Below, in pieces: positions 42,336 to 55,599 of a stretch of DNA of 64,000 nucleotides. Source of the DNA: Astrothelium macrocarpum (Eukaryota > Ascomycota > Dothideomycetes > Trypetheliales > Trypetheliaceae); the NCBI GenBank assembly GCA_021030915.1, contig JAGEMR010000006.1, forward strand, positions 310,001 through 374,000, written 5' to 3'. Position 1 is the first letter of the stretch. Each line of letters opens with the position of its first letter. Both the position numbers and the translations under genes were made by a program. The notes beneath the pieces are model-generated. The model had not been told where the DNA came from, made no database searches, and saw nothing but the letters and a program-made list of their open reading frames with translations.

Positions 42336-44681
42336 TTAGATGGGTCGTTCCCGTCTTTGCTTCAACTTCTCATTCCATTTACTTTTCGATAACTCAATGT
42401 GTGCCCTTTGTGGAATCTGAGGTTCTTCGAGATGTACTATTTCAGCATCCTTTGCTTCGTTCGTCTGACTTTTTAGTTCTTCACAACCCTTGGGTACTCT
42501 GCACACCTCTTTATCGTTGACTGGAGCAGTTTCCCAGATAACTTCTTTTACCTCCTTGCCAACTTGTTCAATTGAATCCATAGCCCATATCACGTCCAAA
42601 TGTTCATATTCGTCAATCACTTTCTCATGCACAACTTGGACGTGGGGTTCTCGCTTCCTATGGAATCGTCTCAACAACCTTCTACCATCAACAAGATCAT
42701 CTGATCCGGCGACCCAGAACGCCATTGGCGGTGCTCGTTCATCATACCAAGCAAACCGTCCCCTGTCCTTGCCGTCGTCTGGCCAAGTTCTCTGCTGCGA
42801 AATTCGGAAATCATCTTTCCCCTTGACCTCAGCACGATTGACAGGTAACTCGGTCGGATGTTGGGCGCCTCCACCATAAAACCTTTCCATTTCTTCTTCT
42901 TCTTTGTCTTCCTCATCTTCGACTTTGCCTTCTTCTCGCGTGGCGAGGATGCATTTTTGTTTGGCAAAGCACTCTCGGCCTAGCCACCATCGCATACTTT
43001 CTGCACTTACATATACAGGAGAGAACTGGAACATGCGATTTCGGAGTCCTCGATCCCACCTCGCATCTGTCCAACCAAATAGGAAGCTAAACACGCGATA
43101 GGCAAGATATGCATAGAGACCGCCTGGAAGAAGACCATGCATATCCAACATGAAGGGTATAAAAGAGTGGATTCCAAAAATTGCTCGGAAAATCCCAGGG
43201 GAGATGATGCGCAGAAAGGTGAAGTAAGCCTTCCCGATCAAAGGTCCAGCATAAGCTGCAGGAGCAAGCGCGCAAAAAACACTAATTTTGGACCCAATAT
43301 CGGGTCTTTGCTCCTTTGCAAGGGCGACCATGGCTTGGGTCGTACCCTGACTGTGTGCGACAAGGCCAACTTTCGAAAACCCCGTTTCGGAAAGGACACG
43401 ACTGATAAGTGCAGGTAAGTCAAGAACTCCCATCTGTCTAATATTCCATGCCCACATTCTTGGGTCGTTGGGTCCGAGTAAGGTATGTCTGGGTGTGAAA
43501 CCACAGCGGTTATTGCCAAGCCAAACGTCATAGCCACACTTGGCTAGATAGAAAGCCAGGCTGTCGTCGCCATTGGCACAAAATGCACCTCCAGATTGTA
43601 AGAGCCCATGCATGAGCAAGACAGGGTATTTTTTCTGGCCATCGGCATACTGCTGGGCATTGGGGAAGTGAAATTCTGGCAAATGAGGTCCAGGTGTGCT
43701 TGAAGGATTGTGTGGAGCAGAAAAGACTTCTGGACCGTGTGGTTCTCGATCGCAGTCCGGCACAGGTTTGTAATCACGCGGATTATATATGTGCCAAAGA
43801 GAAATAACAAAGCCATCTTCTGTCTGGACAGCAAATTCTTCGCAGTCGAGACCAACTCGGCGAGCGTAATATGGTACGTTGCAGATAAGAGGATCACTAC
43901 CTCCTTCTAAAGGTACAAATTCTTCGCCTCGACCTCCAAAAGAATCTTCTTTGTCATCGGGAAGTGGTGAGCGGGACGGACTTTTGTGGTGCCTCTTCCA
44001 GTTTTTATCCTCTTCCTTCCGCCGCCTTGACCGCCGCCGCTCTTCCTTGTAAAACTTTCTATTTGACGCGGGATCTCGGAAGGTAAGACGCATCCAAAAC
44101 CATCGACAGATCCGGGGTATACTAGCACAAGCAGCGCCTAATACAATGATGTACAAGAATAAGAGTGAAAGGAAGAATGACGATATTCGAAAACTCAAAG
44201 ATTGTAAATTCCGCAGTAGCGAGGGAGGTCCGTACAAAGGAAGAGGAGGGAAAAGCGGGTTAGTCCTTGATGGGGGAACAGCATCTCGAAGAGGAGCAGC
44301 GGGATCAGTTGAGCGTGTAGAGCTCTCTTGACTGGGTCGGGCTCCATGTGGGCTGAGATCATTTTCTTTGTCCTCAACAGATTGCCCAGAATCCTGTCTT
44401 TCTGCAGTATTCTCCTCCTCCAGATGATCCTTCAAATTGTTTAACTTGAGGGCCTCAGGTATCGGTACTGCTGGTAGTCGGCCTCCATTCGCAGTGTGTA
44501 TGACTGGATCTTGTGGGGTAACGAAACGAGCTTCAACGGCCTGCGTTGAGCCAGTTTCTTCCGTCTCCTGTGCCGCTGTATATTGGCCTAGATGCTCAGC
44601 TTGGTCAGCAAACTCCTTTGCGGCTTGTGCCTTGTCCATCGTCGTCTCTCTCACGGCCGACAAAGCAGCGATGGAAGGCAT
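42336..44681 (-). CDS. Membrane-anchored steryl ester / triacylglycerol lipase (Yeh/Tgl1 family)
   Basis: A single exon of 781 residues. The N-terminal 160 residues are disordered; one membrane segment follows at about 168-188 ('FFLSLLFLYIIVLGAACASI'), then a basic, Arg/Lys-rich stretch. The alpha/beta-hydrolase lipase domain begins at about 265 with the AB-hydrolase-associated lipase region ('YYARRVGLDCEEFAVQTEDG'). It contains the oxyanion 'LLMHGLLQSGG' (about 355-365), 'WLGNNRCGFTPRH', the nucleophile elbow 'VAHSQGTT' (Ser about 444), the acid in 'AGSDDLVD' and the His in 'DEYEHLDVIW'. Yeast Yeh1/Yeh2/Tgl1 hydrolyse steryl esters at the plasma membrane or lipid droplets. An acidic Glu-rich insertion ('EGKVEDEEDKEEEE') interrupts the C-terminal part. 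The ATG at 44681 is the first in frame. No introns. Confidence 0.92.
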   Translation of the reverse strand: MPSIAALSAVRETTMDKAQAAKEFADQAEHLGQYTAAQETEETGSTQAVEARFVTPQDPVIHTANGGRLPAVPIPEALKLNNLKDHLEEENTAERQDSGQSVEDKENDLSPHGARPSQESSTRSTDPAAPLRDAVPPSRTNPLFPPLPLYGPPSLLRNLQSLSFRISSFFLSLLFLYIIVLGAACASIPRICRWFWMRLTFRDPASNRKFYKEERRRSRRRKEEDKNWKRHHKSPSRSPLPDDKEDSFGGRGEEFVPLEGGSDPLICNVPYYARRVGLDCEEFAVQTEDGFVISLWHIYNPRDYKPVPDCDREPHGPEVFSAPHNPSSTPGPHLPEFHFPNAQQYADGQKKYPVLLMHGLLQSGGAFCANGDDSLAFYLAKCGYDVWLGNNRCGFTPRHTLLGPNDPRMWAWNIRQMGVLDLPALISRVLSETGFSKVGLVAHSQGTTQAMVALAKEQRPDIGSKISVFCALAPAAYAGPLIGKAYFTFLRIISPGIFRAIFGIHSFIPFMLDMHGLLPGGLYAYLAYRVFSFLFGWTDARWDRGLRNRMFQFSPVYVSAESMRWWLGRECFAKQKCILATREEGKVEDEEDKEEEEMERFYGGGAQHPTELPVNRAEVKGKDDFRISQQRTWPDDGKDRGRFAWYDERAPPMAFWVAGSDDLVDGRRLLRRFHRKREPHVQVVHEKVIDEYEHLDVIWAMDSIEQVGKEVKEVIWETAPVNDKEVCRVPKGCEELKSQTNEAKDAEIVHLEEPQIPQRAHIELSKSKWNEKLKQRRERPI

Positions 44682-45653
44682 TGCGAAGTTTGCGAACAGG
44701 GAGGTGAGTGACTATCATCTGCAAAAGGTACGGTGGAGCTCGCTAGGGAGCAGTCTAGATAGGTCATTGAATGGGTCGAGAGGGGGGTGTGGAGACCATT
44801 CGGAAGATTGCGGTAGGCCAGTAAATTGAAGGCACACGAGTCTATTTCAGATATTCTCAATGAAACCAAGAGACAATCAACAAGGTGATGATGAATGAGA
44901 CGAGCAACGAGATATGAAACAAAGCAAGATACAAGCTGATGAACAGAAAAGCGCGAGATAACAAAAACCATCACATTCTTCGAAGAGAACATTGCACATG
45001 TTGGCCACAGATACAGACGCATGACGTCGTCGTGTGGCTTTGTTTTTTACCGTGGTAGTCCGTACCGGAGTTGAGGACAAGGCAGGCAGGGAGCGCCGGG
45101 CAGATCCCTACCGCTGAGAGGTCGATTGGAACGATCTGGAGGAAAAGCTGTCATCACCCGATGACCCTCATGTTCGTCAGGGACCGCTGCCGTTTCATTA
45201 GACTCGTTGCCAGATGGCTGAATGCACCCGCTTTGACATGCATGTCGTGCCCCTAGCCCTAGCTCCGCCTAAGCTTGTCCCCCGCCAAACATTCGCATTC
45301 TAGGGTACGAAATTGAGCAATCTTCATATGCAACTGCCCTAGTCCTTACGTTACTCTGTTTTGAACTCACGTCCATAGTCTGGGATGCAAACATGCCAGC
45401 CTGGGATAAAACCCTTTGATGGAGCGGATCTCGTGACCACGCGCCATGAATGAACACTGGCCTATTGCCTTAACCTCGGTACGCAGGGTAGCTTCGGCGG
45501 CAGACTTTAAGGTGCCTGAAAGTGGATGGCGCAACCGCGCAACGCAGGTGCGATTTCGCTCAGCATCTGTTACATACCAAAACTCGATCAATGAGGTCCT
45601 ATAACTCGCCTCTGATCCGGAAACATTTGGTTAGGCCACGTAGGTAGTCAAGC
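44682..45653. other. Intergenic between divergent lipase and PEX6
   Basis: About 970 bp with both promoters. The minus frames at 44651-45080 and 45367-45591 have no domain features. Confidence 0.45.
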
Positions 45654-48600
45654 ATGGTCGACTACAGCTATGCTCATCTCAATGCCCGCCGGAGACAGCG
45701 TAGAAGGAGGCAGGACAAACCTCCCATATCCGCACATCTGCTGCTCGACGACCGGCTGAGTGGTGAGGTTGGTATTTTATCGGAAGATCTCTTTGCAGAT
45801 TTATTTCCATCACGCAGAAATCGGCAAGGTACTGACCCTTTTGGAGGTTTTTTACTGGAAGGAGACTAATAGGCACACGAAAAATGCAGACGATAATACC
45901 GATGTTCAACGGCCTCTACACGTTGCGATTACACCCTGGTTGCCATCATCAATGACATCGGTAGCTACAACTCCATGGGCCATTCTACCTGTGCAGAAAC
46001 ATGACGGCAACAAATCAAATCGACAGATGGCACATTCCTCACTACTATTTCCTGCTACTTCGCCCGCGCTACAATCATTTTACAACTCTTTGGAAAGCTC
46101 CCAACCCCACAAGGCACGCAAGACTGATGCGCCACTTGAAGTCCGTATCCTGGATGTTATTCCACTTGCAATTGAGACCGCTTTCGTGAGTCTTGACATT
46201 GAGGCATTGCAAACATTCGAAGAGGTACATAAAAAGTTTGGCGGTGGATTTGGATCTCAAAAATCGGCCGGCAAGAATCAGCATCTCGCATTAGATTCTA
46301 GTTCTCCTGAAGGAGGCAGAAGGAAAACAAGGACTGCAGTCACAAAAGATCAACAATTGAAATGGACCAATGCCACTCAGAAGGCACTCAGTGCTCCAAA
46401 AATCGTGCATACGGGTGACTTGTTGCCAATGCCTCTACCTTCCCATCCTATCACCCACGCTGCGGCTCCTCCATTGAGGATCACCGCTTGTGAACCTGTA
46501 TCACAAGGCGTTCTTCTTCCAAGTACTAGAATCGTCCTGATTAGATCGACCAATTCTTCAAAAGTTACTCGGTATATCGCACAACCATCACACCGTCCCA
46601 GGTCGAGTAGTCTGGTTGAGATTGATGAGGGCGCCGAAGACACCTCAAATGAGCAATTTTTTTCGGCAGTCGAAGATCGAACAGGCTCGCAGTCCGCAAC
46701 GCCTCCAGATGAAGACGAGACGTCTGACGCGCTAAGTTCACAGCATTCTGAAACCGAGAACAGCGAATTGTCTGATTCGGAAGACATGATTTCGTTAAAT
46801 GCGCCAGGCTTACCTCCAGCAACTTCGGGCGTCATGTCTTCAATGACGGCGGCTACACCGCGAGCGCTGGGCGGTCTCACTAACGGGGCTGCGACACCAG
46901 GATCTGTCTATACAAGCTTTACAGCAACTACTATGAAGGGTGGACCTGGAGGTAAAAGTCGTGTATTCCAGGCACACGGGATGCTCGGCCAATTGCTGGA
47001 TGAACTCCTTCATCCAAGACCATCGAGCGAAGAAGACGAGGAAGCCCGCGTTTATGTCGACATCAACATGTTAGTTAAGATTGGGTGCTTTTCAGGAGAC
47101 TGGGTCAAGATAGAAGCAAGCCCTGAACCTCAAATGCCAGCTTTGGGTTTATGGGGACTTGGAAACGCAGATACTGAGCCTGAACACCATGACCGGAGAT
47201 GTGTCAAAATCTTTGGTATCTCAGAGAGCATTGCAGGAAAGGCGCCACGATATACGGTCAAAAAGTCTCATGAAAGGCGATCCAGCATCTCTTATATGTT
47301 ACCAACAAGCGCAGCAAATCATGCATACGTATCACCAATACTGCTTGCAAATCTTGGAGATCCACCCTATCTTAAGGTTTCCCCTCTTTTCAATACGTCG
47401 ACCTCCCGAAAGGTTCCTGCATCTTCCTGTCCTCCATCAGCCAAAGAAATAACGTTGTTGAAGCTCGCTACTCCACTCTCTACAGATAGACAACTGCAAC
47501 CGAGTCTTTTCGCTGGACTAAAGTGTCATTTCGAGTCTCGTAGACGAATCGTGAAGGAAGGCGACATTATAGGTATATCGGTTGACGAAGCTCTCGGTCG
47601 AGCCGTTTTCGAATCGTCCAATGCTGACGACGACCTTGGTCCCAGCGATCTGCTGACGAATCGCGAGCTTAGTGACGATATTAAAGCTGATGATGAAATT
47701 AGCCAAAGCAGTCTTTCAGTTGCCTGGTTCAAAGTCGGAAGTGTCAGTTTTGGAGGTACTGACCAAGAGGAAGACGGATCCAAGGATACCTGGGAATCCA
47801 CGGCTGTTATGGACCCTCTCAATACACGTATGGCTCAGGCTGGCAGCGAACAAGGGAATGCGCCAGGAGCAATGAACAGCACTTGGCAGTATTATTTGGG
47901 AGCGAAGAGGCGGCCAGCACTCACAGCAGTTCCAGAGACTAGGGCTACGGCTCTTGCAGAAGTCCCAAAACCTTACATAAGTGCTATGAGACGGAGGTTG
48001 CGCGAACTCATCGGTGCTGCTACGCAGGCACGGGCAATACATTTGGGATTACCTCCCATGGCCATTCTCCTAACCTCCAACCAACGAAACATTGGCAAGG
48101 CGACTTTGGCGACTCGAGCCTGTGAGGATCTTGGCGTCCATGTTTTTACCATGGATGCATACGACATTCTGTCTGAGGGCGGTGCTGGCGGTTCTGACGT
48201 CAAGACTGAAGGACTGCTCAAGGCACGAGCCGAGCGAGCTCTTTCGTGTGGTTCCCAACATACGGCGATTTTAATCAGACATATTGATGCGCTAAATGCA
48301 GACCGTATGATCACAGCTCTGCGCGAAGTTTTGGCAGATTCACGGGTTTTGATTGCTACTTCTTGCGAAGTCGACAAAATCCCAGACAGCATCCGCGCAC
48401 TCTTCACTCATGAGCTTGAGCTCAGCGCGCCTGACGAATCAGAGCGAGAGGGTATATTACGTGACATCGTTACCGCAAAAGGCATTAGACTTGCCCCGGA
48501 TGTCGATCTTTCTTCTGTTGCTGTTAAGACTGCCGCTCTTGTTGCTGGTGACCTTGTCGACGTTGTAGATCGGGCTGTCATTGTTCAAAAAGAACGCCTT

Positions 48601-50227
48601 GAAAGACTTGCTTTATCTGGAAGTTCTTCAGAGGAACCTGTTACCATACGCGACATTCAAGTCTCAGGCGGCGCGTTCGCCAATTCACTATGTCCTTCAG
48701 ATTTCACGACAGCCGTGGATGCCGCACGAAAGAACTTTGCTGATGCAATTGGTGCCCCTAAGATCCCCGCTGTCAGTTGGGCAGACGTGGGTGGCCTTTC
48801 ACACATCGTTGGCTCCATTCTTGAGACCATTCAACTCCCTCTCACACATCCTGCTCTCTTCTCGCGCGGTTTGAAAAAACGCTCTGGTATCCTGTTCTAC
48901 GGTCCTCCCGGTACAGGCAAAACGCTGTTGGCGAAAGCAATCGCAACGGAATTTTCTTTGAACTTCTTCAGTGTCAAGGGTCCCGAACTCCTAAATATGT
49001 ATATCGGAGAGAGCGAAGCCAATGTGCGTCGGGTTTTTCAACGAGCAAGAGATGCCAGACCCTGCGTCGTATTCTTTGATGAGTTGGATAGTGTTGCACC
49101 TAAAAGAGGGAACCAAGGCGACAGTGGTGGCGTCATGGATAGGATAGTGAGTCAACTGCTCGCAGAGTTGGATGGGATGAGTGGAGGTGGAGGGGATGAT
49201 TCCAACGGGAACGGTGGATCTGCAGGGGGTGGTGGGCAAGGCGTCTTCGTTATCGGAGCCACGAACAGACCTGATTTGCTTGATCAAGCGTTGCTGAGGC
49301 CGGGAAGATTTGACAAAATGCTATATCTGGGTGTAGCAGACACGCACGCGAAACAGGAGAAGATTTTGGAGGCCTTGACCAGAAAGTGAGATTTCCTACA
49401 ACATTTCCCTTGGACTTTAGTACTAATGATCTTGCTTCAGATTCACGCTCGACGATTCACTCTCATTGCCTCGGATCGCAGAAACATTACCGTTTACGTA
49501 TACAGGAGCGGATCTGTATGCTCTTTGTTCCGATGCAATGCTCAAGGCCGTTACTCGTCAAGCCCGCTCTGTCGATGCTAAAATAGAGGCTCTGAATGCA
49601 GATCCCACCCTCCTAAAGGATGCGCTTATACAATCAAGCAAAGGAAAGGGCCAGTCAAGTGAAACAATCAGAGGACCACCAGGCAAAGTCACAACCGCCT
49701 GGTTCTTCGACCACCTTGCAGGAAAAGAAGACACGGACGTTGCTGTCACGGAAGATGACTTCGCAACCGCGCAACGAGAGCTTGTGCCTAGTGTTAGCGT
49801 GGAAGAGCTTCGACACTATGAACGAGTTCGCAAGACATTCGAAGGACAGAGTAAGGAGAAGGATAACGCACATCGGGCTCAGCAGCGCCCAAATGGAGAG
49901 CTGAAGGGAGACGGAAATGTGACGCGACCAAGTCTACCAACCCCACAGAACTCTCAGAACGCAGTACTCAGGAGGAAGCGTGATGTAGGCACACGAGGCA
50001 AAGGCAAAGGCAAAGCAGTGGTGAGAGATTCGGACGATGATGCTGATGAGGAAAAACTTGATGGAGGCTTAGGCGATAGGGAGTCTGCTTCCGACGACGA
50101 CTTTGTGATCAGAGCAGACTCGGATGGAATAATTGCAAAAGGGAAAGGTAAAAGTATAGATAGACATGTCGACAGTGGAAAGGGCTTTGGCGATGCCAAC
50201 GAAGCGGATGAGGATCTGTATTCTTAA
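45654..50227 (+). CDS. PEX6: Peroxisomal AAA+ ATPase PEX6
   Basis: Three exons (45654-45828, 45890-49385, 49441-50227), giving 1485 residues. The N-terminal region is Arg-rich then 'DVQRPLHVAITPWLP', as in Pex6 N-domains. D1 is degenerate ('AILLTSNQRNIGKATLATRA' in place of a normal Walker A). D2 is canonical: 'SWADVGGLSHIVGSILETIQ', Walker A 'GPPGTGKT' (about 1063-1070), Walker B 'VVFFDELDSVAPKRG', sensor 'VFVIGATNRPDLLDQALLRP', then across the last intron 'TRK-FTLDDSLSLPRIAETL'. With Pex1 it forms the hexamer that extracts ubiquitinated Pex5 from the peroxisomal membrane. The first acceptor is AATGCAG at 45889, not the nearer AATAG, because only that keeps the frame. A Gly/Asp/Asn-rich insert ('GGGGDDSNGNGGSAGGGG') lies between Walker B and the sensor. 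The C-terminus is a charged tail. Confidence 0.95.
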
Positions 50228-50630
50228 ATTATCTTTGCACAGCGATGGCGCTCACAGGTGGGCTCTGTCGCATCTTGCTCTCTATTTTGATCGCCTGCAA
50301 GGGCACCGAAGGAAAAGTCATTAGCTTCACATAAATCCTGCGAGTTGTCTTTTCCCTATTAGGATTCGAAACTGATAGCTAAATAGCTATAGCTCTCAGA
50401 CAGGAACATATTACGTTGTTTTATTAATTTTTCAAGAATCCACACGAATTTCTACACATACAAAGAAATCTAGAGGCTTTAGGGGTATCAAGAGGAAATC
50501 CAAAACAATAAAAGAAAAATCCAACTGCTCTTGACAAAAGAAAAGAAAACTTTCGTCCAAGCGAAAGACTAACAATCTCTCCACCACAACCTCTTCCCAG
50601 ACCCCCCCCCAAAAAAAAACCAAAGCTCGC
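50228..50630. other. Convergent 3' flanks of PEX6 and kinesin-3
   Basis: About 400 bp tail to tail; contains C9A9-type homopolymers at about 50602-50619. No gene. Confidence 0.5.
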
Positions 50631-53600
50631 TTACTCTCCCTCCTCCGGCGTCCCAGCCCCCTCACTTCCCGGACTCCCAAAATAGCTCTGATCAATCTTC
50701 AAAATCCACTCGACCTTATCGCGCTCAGTCCTCGCGGCAAACAAAAACGTATTGCGCGTGGCGTACACGGCAAAGATGTTCGCCTTGGGCCGCTGCAGCA
50801 GCTGGGCCAGCTGCGGCTGGTGGTCGATGCGCGCGTTGCGCAGGTTGATGGCGTTGAGCTCGTCCCCCTCCGGCACGCTGTACACATGCAGGTACGGCCG
50901 GCGCAGCTCGACGTGGCGCCGCGCCCAGCGCGTGCTGTCCGGCGTCGGGCACAGCAGGGAGCCGGCTTTGAGGAGCGATGGGTTTTTCGGGATGTAGTGC
51001 ACTTCGGCGATGAGTGTTGGTCGGTGGTGCGGGTTGGTGGTGGTGGTGGAGGGCGAGGGGGAGGAGGAGGTGTAGCTGGGGGCGAAGGCGGCGCCGTTGG
51101 CCGGGGGTTCGAGGTTTTCTTTGACGAGGATGAGGTCGGGGATGTCTTTTTTGGTTTGCCAGAGGCGGAGCGTGCGATGGAGGAGGTTTTGCTGTCGCTC
51201 GTCGAGGATCAGGGTGTCTGATTCAGGGTCGAGATTGGGTTTGATGGGGGTTTGGATGGTCAACACCTTGCTGCTGAATACACTGCGAGTAGCCTCAATT
51301 TCAGCGATCCGTTGGCGTCGTTTGCGGCTGTTGATGAAGTCACGGACGAGTGATACGCCGCGAGGCGCCCAACCGCTGAGCATTTCCTCGCCCTTGATGT
51401 AGTCGTGCTGAGTATTCATTCTCCAAAGATCGATTGCTCGTTTTGCTGATGTAGGTCTGATGCCGACGGCGAACATGCCAACTGTAGAATGGACAATCCG
51501 AGTTGTATTCATCAGCTGACTCAGCATGGACTTTGGTCGCACGTAAGAACGAGCTCGTATCTGCATGGAGAGGTCCAGTTTGAACGTCATTTTGTCTGAG
51601 AGCTTTTCGCAAGTAACGTCCCAGCTCAAGGATGCTTGAACGCGATACTTCTCGTTCGTGACGCGGTCAAGAAGGAGTGAGCTGTGCACGCTAGAATCCC
51701 ATTGCCCGGTGATTGTGACATTGCTAGTTCCATCGGCATTATCTGTGACCTGAGGTGGCGAGACAAGTTTGAGTGAGACATCTGGTAATGGAGAGCTCAT
51801 GTCGGGGATCCTGCCATTGCCATCAACAAGAAGGATCTTGCCTATTCGGAAGTGTGAAATATCACGCCACTCGAGTGCCTGACCGGAGCTATGGGTAAGT
51901 CTCACAACGATCCGTCTCTGAAGGCCTTGATGAAGCTGGTAAGCTCCCGAGTCAAGTGCGTTGATTTGGACAACCTCAACAGGCTCATATGTACCCTCTT
52001 CTCCAATTTCGAGGACTTGTACTCTTGCAAAGATATCATGGCGCTCTTCGTTGTAAAACTCGGTCTCAGGTAAACGCGAGTTAGTACGCTTGACACTGGG
52101 ACGTTGTGCAGAATCTCTCATATCATCCCAACTCAATAGCTTGTCTAGGTGCATACTGGTGACCTTGGCAAAAACAGATACCCTAAGTACTGAGTCTCTT
52201 GGACTGTCAATTGGCAGACTCATGCTGTGAACACTTTCAAAGCGTACTGGCCCCTCATCAAAATCCTTAATGACTTGCGTGGTCGTAGCTCCATTCTCCT
52301 CTGAAATCCCAGGCATAAACAATTGGGCGTGCACATTAGTCCCTTCTCGCTCAGGAAACCCAATCATATCGTGCATGACAACATTGAATTTCAAGGTTGA
52401 TGAAGGCGCCTCTGCAGATGAAGGTTCCAACGATAGGCGGATCATGCCAACAACATTTGTCGTAAAAGGAGAGAAGACGTCAAGTGTAAAATCCTGAACG
52501 CGGGATTCAAAAACAGCAGCCAAAGCTACATCTGTATCGCCTATTCGTGTGTACTCTGGGAGGCAAGCCTCAGAGAATGGATTTTCCAGTCGGAAATGCT
52601 GAGATAACTCGGGTTTGTCAAAATACTGAAACATCTGGCGCATATGCCGTACCCGATTGTGCAACTTTTCTAGTGACCACAGATGCACGACAGAGTTTTT
52701 AAAATCCACCAATCGGACACCAATGCAAGGCTTTGAACAATGATCAAGAAAATCGTCGTCTTCTGCAGTGATGCCGGCCAGGACGAGATCATAGGAGGAT
52801 GCAAAAGTGTGTCCGACATCTACCACAGTGAATTGGAACACAACATGCTTATCCATCTGTTGGCTCATGACTTGAGCTTCTTTGAGTGTGGATGCATGCT
52901 GCAGAATAGCCTCTGCCATCGCCACATAACGTCGCGATCTCCAGTGACGGAAGGCCTTGGCAGCCGTTTCTCGTTGTTTTTCTTCGGCGTTGTCATGAAT
53001 GCCATTTGGAACAGGTTGGGCAGGTGTTGGAGGTTGCAAGAGCTCTTTTATTTGACGTTCAAACTCTTCCTTTTGCTCCTTCAACTGTCTTGCCATGTCT
53101 TCTCTGACAGCTGCCAGACTCTGCTCCATTCGCGCTTTTTCTTCACGAATCTCTTCGATTTCCATGTTTGATTCTTCCGCTATTTTCAGCTTGGCCTGGT
53201 ATTCCTCTTTTTGCCTTTCCAGCTGACTTTGTAGATCCTCACGTACGAACTTTATTCTTTCGTCTTCCTCGCCGTGTTGAGGGGTAGAAGGAATTGTGAT
53301 TGCTGTGTCGAGAGAAAAGTTGTCCAGTGTACCATTGGATAGGTATTTGTCTCGTTGTGGGTGTGAAGACACTGAGTCCGTATCGTCTTCATTGTCAAAC
53401 AATCTGCTCTCTGGTCGGCCTTTGCGCCAAGCTCTAACTTTCTGGAGATCATCAAACAGTCCATCCAACTCGTCATCTGTAAGGTTGGATATTTTTTGAT
53501 CACCCCCGAGAACCGCAGAAACTGCTTCGCGGCGTGCGAAGCTCCAATCAGAATCTCGTCCATTACGATGATATGGAGCTGGCGAGTTGCTACGGGGAGT

Positions 53601-55599
53601 TCCCTCGCCCGTCTCAATCTCCGAGTCTGCCCTACTAAGACTGCTATGTGATCTCTCGTGGCCATACGGACGTGGTGACTGAGACTCAAGCTGGGCAGCT
53701 GTCACTGAATGTCGTAGAAGGCTTCCCTGTTCTGCCCTTTCTTGACGAGCTTCTTGTGGATGATTGAAGCGGAAAATGTGAAAATCACCAAGGATGACCC
53801 TGTACCCACTTCGAAGCCGCTTAGGCTGCTCTACACGAACACCATTGACCATCACGGCGGCATTGTCCTTGGGCACTACGGTAACTGTCCCGTCTACATT
53901 CTCAAATGTGCAATGGTCTTGCAAAATCTTTGAGCCATTCAGCCGGATTTCTGCATTCATCGCAGTCTCATCGTTTCCAACTGTAGTTGTCCCAGGCTTG
54001 AGATTGTAGACCAGACATTCCGCCAAAAGAGGGTCATCACTTAGATTGACTAGATGAGGCATCTTCTTTGGCGTCGACATTCCAACAAACCCCTTTTCGA
54101 TGCTAATGCCTAATTCTTCGAGAGCCGCCTCGCGTTCCTTGTGGATATGTTCCGTTTTCATTAGTTTCTCTTCCCAAGTTTGATTCAAATCTTGGTACAG
54201 CTTTTCAGACTGGTTCAGTTGTTCGGCAATTTCAGCCTTTGAGACTTTCTTGACACTGCCATCAGATTGAGTGATTGAGACCATTTGTTGTTCCAAGGGA
54301 GTATCTGGTGGGTACTGCTCTTCTCCTGGTGCGCCAGCACCTCCAGCAACGCCTGCGCTGCCTGCTCCACCACCTAATTTCGAACGAAGCTGCGCCAACT
54401 CCTCCTTGAGCTCTCGGATCATGCGAGCATTCGGGTCTTCGTTGACCACAGCATGATTCTTGATTCGTTTCGCTGAGTCTGCATATCGAAGTGTTGACAG
54501 CGTCTCCTCAAAATTGATATCTGCTGGCGAAATAGCCGCAATCATCGCCGTTAAACTATTGCCTCCCAAAGAGTCTTTTAGAAGCCAAGTTAGAACAGAA
54601 TCTCGATAAGGAACAAGGCTGGCGTTATTTTTCTTTGATTTCCCAGAAGATATGTCAGCCAGCGCAGCAATCACACGACCCAATGTTGACAATGATCGAT
54701 TGATCTCGGCTCCTTCTTTCAGACGCGCTCCTGTAGCTCCAGTCGATGTTGCGCGTTCCGAGCCAGCAAGATCGACAAGACTTATTTTGGCCACCTTTTC
54801 CGTGTCCATCTTGGTCTCAACGTCGTGCCTTTTTTGGGTAAGAGTCAATGTGAAGACGGCATGGGATCGACTCGAAGTCTCATTCATATTTGTTGCTGCT
54901 ACCGTTCGTGCCTTGTTCCCCTCATCCATCAGATTTTCAATTTCCTGAAAAGAGCGGACTACCAGCTTGGCAAGGTCTTCCACGTACGGTCCCGTCGAGG
55001 GATGCTCCCGAACCTTGAGGTTTCCCTTTGTCGCTGGATTCAGTAAATCCCGAACGCGTTCATTATAGATTTCCAGATACGATACTTCGACTGTGCAAGT
55101 CAAGTTTTTGTCATTTTCTCCCATATCGTCAATCCGTTCAAACATGTTCCGACAGATCTTTGGTATCACACCCGCCTCCTCGCCATAACCCATCATAGAA
55201 TATGACTTTCCCGATCCGGTTTGTCCGTAGGCGAAAATACAGTTATTGTAGCCCTGGAAGGCATTGTCGAGTAAGGGGGAACCGAGGTCATTAAATAGAT
55301 TTTCTTGCCCAGCGAAATGCGGATCATTCCGGTCGAAAGACCAATAGCTCCTGTCAAAAGCGAATGTCTTGCTTCCTTCGAGAGCAGCTTTTACACCTTT
55401 TGATTTTGGGTCGACTGAAGATGGTGGTGTAAGAACGGTTTGGGCATCTTTCATTTGGACGATACATCTTGCTCCTCGATCGCGTTCTGTTGCAAATTAG
55501 AGTCCTCAACTTGTTAAACATGTACAATTTCATACCTCTTGCATTGAATGGTCTCACTCTCACCACCACCTTAATGTTTCCTCCCCCTGCCGAGGCCAT
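50631..55599 (-). CDS. uncA: Kinesin-3 motor (KIF1/Unc104/UncA type)
   Basis: Two exons on the minus strand (55599-55536, 55486-50631; intron GTATGA...CAACAG), giving 1639 residues. The motor domain (about 1-360) starts 'NIKVVVRVRPFNAR', has the P-loop 'GQTGSGKS' (about 109-116), switch I 'NETSSRSHAVF', switch II 'SLVDLAGSERATSTGATGAR' and the neck 'DSAKRIKNHAVVNED'. An FHA domain follows ('CLVYNLKPGTTTVG', about 490-590), then coiled coils ('QSQLERQKEEYQAKLKIAEE'), KIF1-type stalk regions, and a C-terminal PH domain ('RWARRHVELRRPYLHVYSVP', 'FLFAARTERDKVEWILKID') ending the protein. Kinesin-3 moves early endosomes toward microtubule plus ends in hyphae. The intron supplies the conserved 'NAR-ERDRGARCIVQM' join. 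The last ~500 bp of the coding region (50640-51150) are far richer in G+C than the rest. Confidence 0.95.
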
